Position numbers and translations under genes: made by a program. From assembly GCA_002773945.1 (NCBI GenBank), contig PEZT01000001.1, positions 71,565 to 130,606 on the forward strand: a DNA stretch of 59,042 bases, in the 5' to 3' direction. Shown piece by piece: positions 57,187 to 59,042 of this stretch. This stretch comes from Candidatus Beckwithbacteria bacterium CG10_big_fil_rev_8_21_14_0_10_34_10. Its GTDB lineage: Bacteria; Patescibacteriota; Microgenomatia; UBA1400. The notes under the pieces are model-generated. The model worked only from the letters and a program-made list of their open reading frames with translations. It was not told where the DNA came from and made no database searches. Within the stretch, counting starts at the first letter, position 1; each line of letters starts with the position of its first letter.

Positions 57187-58374
57187 ATGAAACTAGACAA
57201 AAGATTTATTATTATTTTTATTATTTTAGTCACTGAGGTTTTGGGTTTTTCCCTGGTTCTACCTTTTCTACCTTTTATGGCTCAGGATTTAGGAGCTAGT
57301 CCTTTTCAGGTAGGTTTGATCTTGTCTGTTTTTTCTGTTTTCCAGTTTGTTTCCGCCCCCATTATGGGAAAGTTAAGTGATTCTTATGGTAGGCGGCCGT
57401 TATTATTGTTTTCCCAACTTTCTACTTTTATTGGTTTTATTATTCTCGGCTTTTCTAAATCTTTATGGATGATTATTTTATCCCGGATTGTTGATGGCTT
57501 ACTAGGAAGTAATTTTTCTATTGCCCAAGCATATTTAAGTGATATTTCTTCAAAAAAAAACAGGAGCAAGACTTTTGGTTTAAGCGGGGCCGCTTTTGGA
57601 TTTGGCTTTATGATTGGTCCGGCTATCGGGGGATTATTATCTCGGTTTGGTTATGGTCTGCCTTCTTTTGTCGCCGCTCTGATGGCTTTAATAACAATTT
57701 TAACTACTTTCTTTTTCTTGCCAGAAACAATTAAAAGAAAAAGGAAAATGAATTTAAAAATAGAAATATTAAAATTTAGTGATTTTAAAAGCTATCTTCT
57801 GGATTCTAAGGTGGCTGGAAAATTAAGATTATTTTTTTCCTATGTTTTAAGTCACGCTATCTGGGTCAGTAGTTTTGCTATGTTTGCGGAAAGACAATTA
57901 GGTTTTAATGCCGTTCAAGTTGGTTATCTTCTGACCTTTATTGGTTTAGTCAGTATTATTCTTCGGGGCTTTTTACTCGGAAAAATAATCGATCTTATAG
58001 GAGAAAGGAATTCTCAGATAACTGGCCTGGCGATGGTAGTTTTAAGCATGCTGGGAGTTAGTTTTGCCAAAGATTTTTATTCTGCTTTGTTTTTTATTGG
58101 TTTTTTTGCTCTGGGTTCTGGTCTTTTAAGACCTTTATTAATGGCCAGCATTTCTAAAAGTGTTTCCCCTAAAAAACAGGGAGAAGTTATGGGCTTTACT
58201 AATTCCTTAGGCAGTTTATCTCAAATTATTGGCCCTTTGCTGGGCGGATATTTAATTGCTAATTTTTTCCCCGGCAGTTTGGGTTTAGCGGCTGGTTTAG
58301 TTATGATTATTGGTATTTTAACCACTCTTAAAGGGAAAAAAATATCTTTAAGTGGTAAAATTAACCCAAGATGA
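57187..58374 (+). CDS. MFS transporter, drug-efflux type
   Basis: 395 residues with twelve membrane segments. The motif Gly-Lys-Leu-Ser-Asp-Ser-Tyr-Gly-Arg-Arg-Pro between helices 2 and 3 is the MFS motif A, and Gly-Phe-Met-Ile-Gly-Pro-Ala-Ile-Gly-Gly near helix 5 is motif C of drug:H+ antiporters (TetA-like). Substrate unknown. Its stop overlaps the Nudix gene (ATGA). Confidence 0.9.
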   Translation: MKLDKRFIIIFIILVTEVLGFSLVLPFLPFMAQDLGASPFQVGLILSVFSVFQFVSAPIMGKLSDSYGRRPLLLFSQLSTFIGFIILGFSKSLWMIILSRIVDGLLGSNFSIAQAYLSDISSKKNRSKTFGLSGAAFGFGFMIGPAIGGLLSRFGYGLPSFVAALMALITILTTFFFLPETIKRKRKMNLKIEILKFSDFKSYLLDSKVAGKLRLFFSYVLSHAIWVSSFAMFAERQLGFNAVQVGYLLTFIGLVSIILRGFLLGKIIDLIGERNSQITGLAMVVLSMLGVSFAKDFYSALFFIGFFALGSGLLRPLLMASISKSVSPKKQGEVMGFTNSLGSLSQIIGPLLGGYLIANFFPGSLGLAAGLVMIIGILTTLKGKKISLSGKINPR

Positions 58375-58838
58375 TTACTTGCTTCTGGGAAGATAAAAAC
58401 AAAGCCTTCCTAAGACATGTCACGGTTACCGCTTTAGTAATAAAAAAGAATAAAATTCTTCTGGTTAAAAGAAGTTCTTCTGTTCCTAATCCGAAAAAGT
58501 ATTGCATTCCTGGTGGGTTTTTAGAAAGAGATGAAACTGCCAGAAATGGGATTTTAAGAGAAATAAAAGAAGAAACTGGATATCAGGCTAAAGTTATTTC
58601 TCTTTTTAGAGTTAACGATAATCCTAAAAGACGAAAAGAAGATAGACAGAATGTAGATCTAGTCTTTTTAGTTAAACCTTTAAAAATAGTCCAAAAACCG
58701 GATAAAGAAGTTAAAAAAACTCAGTGGTTTGATTTAAATATGATTCCTTTAGAAAAAGATTTTGCTTTTGATCATCGAGACAATATTTTGCTTTACAGGA
58801 AGTATTTGAAAAAAAAGTTTGTTTTACCTATCTTTTAA
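58371..58838 (+). CDS. Nudix hydrolase
   Basis: 155 residues. The Nudix box is Gly-Gly-Phe-Leu-Glu-Arg-Asp-Glu-Thr then Arg-Glu-Ile-Lys-Glu-Glu-Thr-Gly, complete. It starts with Trp-Glu-Asp-Lys, and the flanking strands fit NUDIX proteins that remove diphosphate from nucleotides or sugars. Coupled to the MFS gene by a 4-nt overlap. Substrate unknown. Confidence 0.9.
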   Translation: MITCFWEDKNKAFLRHVTVTALVIKKNKILLVKRSSSVPNPKKYCIPGGFLERDETARNGILREIKEETGYQAKVISLFRVNDNPKRRKEDRQNVDLVFLVKPLKIVQKPDKEVKKTQWFDLNMIPLEKDFAFDHRDNILLYRKYLKKKFVLPIF

Positions 58839-58852
58839 TAAAAGGGGTCTTT

Positions 58853-59042
58853 TTGAAAACTGAAATATTAAAAAGATGCTGGCAGATGGAAAATTTGATT
58901 AATCCTACCCCTTGTTTTAATCAAATGGGGGGGCCTTGCATAGAATCTGAATGTCTTGTCAAAAAAAGAATAGAAGAATTAACAAATTCTGGCGTTGAGA
59001 TAGATGAATGGTGGCAATGGATTTTACCTCATAGTGCCTGTA
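58853..59042 (+). CDS. Partial gene at the window edge, Cys- and Trp-rich
   Basis: From TTG 58853 (AAAGGGG upstream at about 58841-58847) a frame remains open to the end of the window: 63 codons with several Cys (9, 21, 29, 34) and a Trp-rich end (Glu-Trp-Trp-Gln-Trp). It is too short to classify. The start codon is a guess. Confidence 0.4.
   Translation, partial: MKTEILKRCWQMENLINPTPCFNQMGGPCIESECLVKKRIEELTNSGVEIDEWWQWILPHSAC

Overview
The window is AT-rich and gene-dense, with short gaps, frequent ATGA-type overlaps and many genes that look like the first gene of an operon on a nearly leaderless mRNA. Gene content points to a member of the Candidate Phyla Radiation (Patescibacteria), most likely a Microgenomates-type lineage. 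The support is a large Gram-positive-style type IV pilus cluster without an outer-membrane secretin, shortened versions of universal proteins (trigger factor without a PPIase domain, ThrRS without TGS, PheT without the EMAP-like tRNA-binding domain), a MurT/GatD pair, an orphan acyl carrier protein, a CofE-like ligase, and numerous small proteins with no recognisable family. The lineage is inferred from content; no 16S rRNA gene is present.

Layout. 1-3.1 kb: a membrane-anchored lysozyme-like protein, then murT-gatD (peptidoglycan amidation). 3.1-6.3 kb: tRNA-Leu and a MacA-MacB type ABC efflux system. 6.4-8.0 kb: trigger factor and a coiled-coil protein. 8.0-10.4 kb: an amino-acid-related operon with two apparent leader-peptide attenuators, one before a small gene and an M20 peptidase, one with a phenylalanine-rich leader before a prephenate dehydratase. 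10.4-16.6 kb: tRNA-Val, thrS, infC (apparent AUA start), rpmI, rplT, pheS, pheT. 16.5-23.5 kb: penicillin-binding protein 1A (opposite strand), recG, rpmF, nusB, acyl carrier protein, rnc, rpsP, khpA. 23.8-43.3 kb: type IV pilus locus read leftwards (pilB, pilT, pilC, a pilin, then prepilin peptidase, about eight pilin-like proteins, pilM, pilN, pilO), interrupted by membrane GT-C-type glycosyltransferase-like proteins and two methyltransferases that may decorate surface proteins or glycans. 43.4-47.9 kb: a DNA polymerase III delta-prime-like protein, a membrane spermidine-synthase-like protein, an acyltransferase and a CofE-like ligase. 47.9-50.4 kb: a degenerate stretch with diverged repeats, a gene split by one in-frame stop and a gene remnant. 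50.4-55.3 kb: tRNA-His, a Trm9-like methyltransferase divergent from elp3, then tRNA genes for Leu, Val, Arg, Leu, Phe, Gly and Gln, with a lytic transglycosylase-like protein and an HTH/LAGLIDADG-like protein between them. 55.4-59.0 kb: an EamA transporter, a DUF167 protein, an MFS transporter, a Nudix hydrolase and a truncated gene at the edge.

The strongest signals are (1) two classical transcription attenuators with leader peptides, one clearly phenylalanine-type in front of a prephenate dehydratase; (2) a divergent elp3/Trm9-like pair whose start codons abut, close to tRNA-Arg(TCT) and tRNA-Gln(TTG), suggesting a bacterial mcm5U34-type wobble modification; (3) a recurrent promoter layout that would give leaderless mRNAs; (4) a perfect 28-bp palindrome in front of the pilus operon. 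No search or folding program was run; all family names come from reading motifs.
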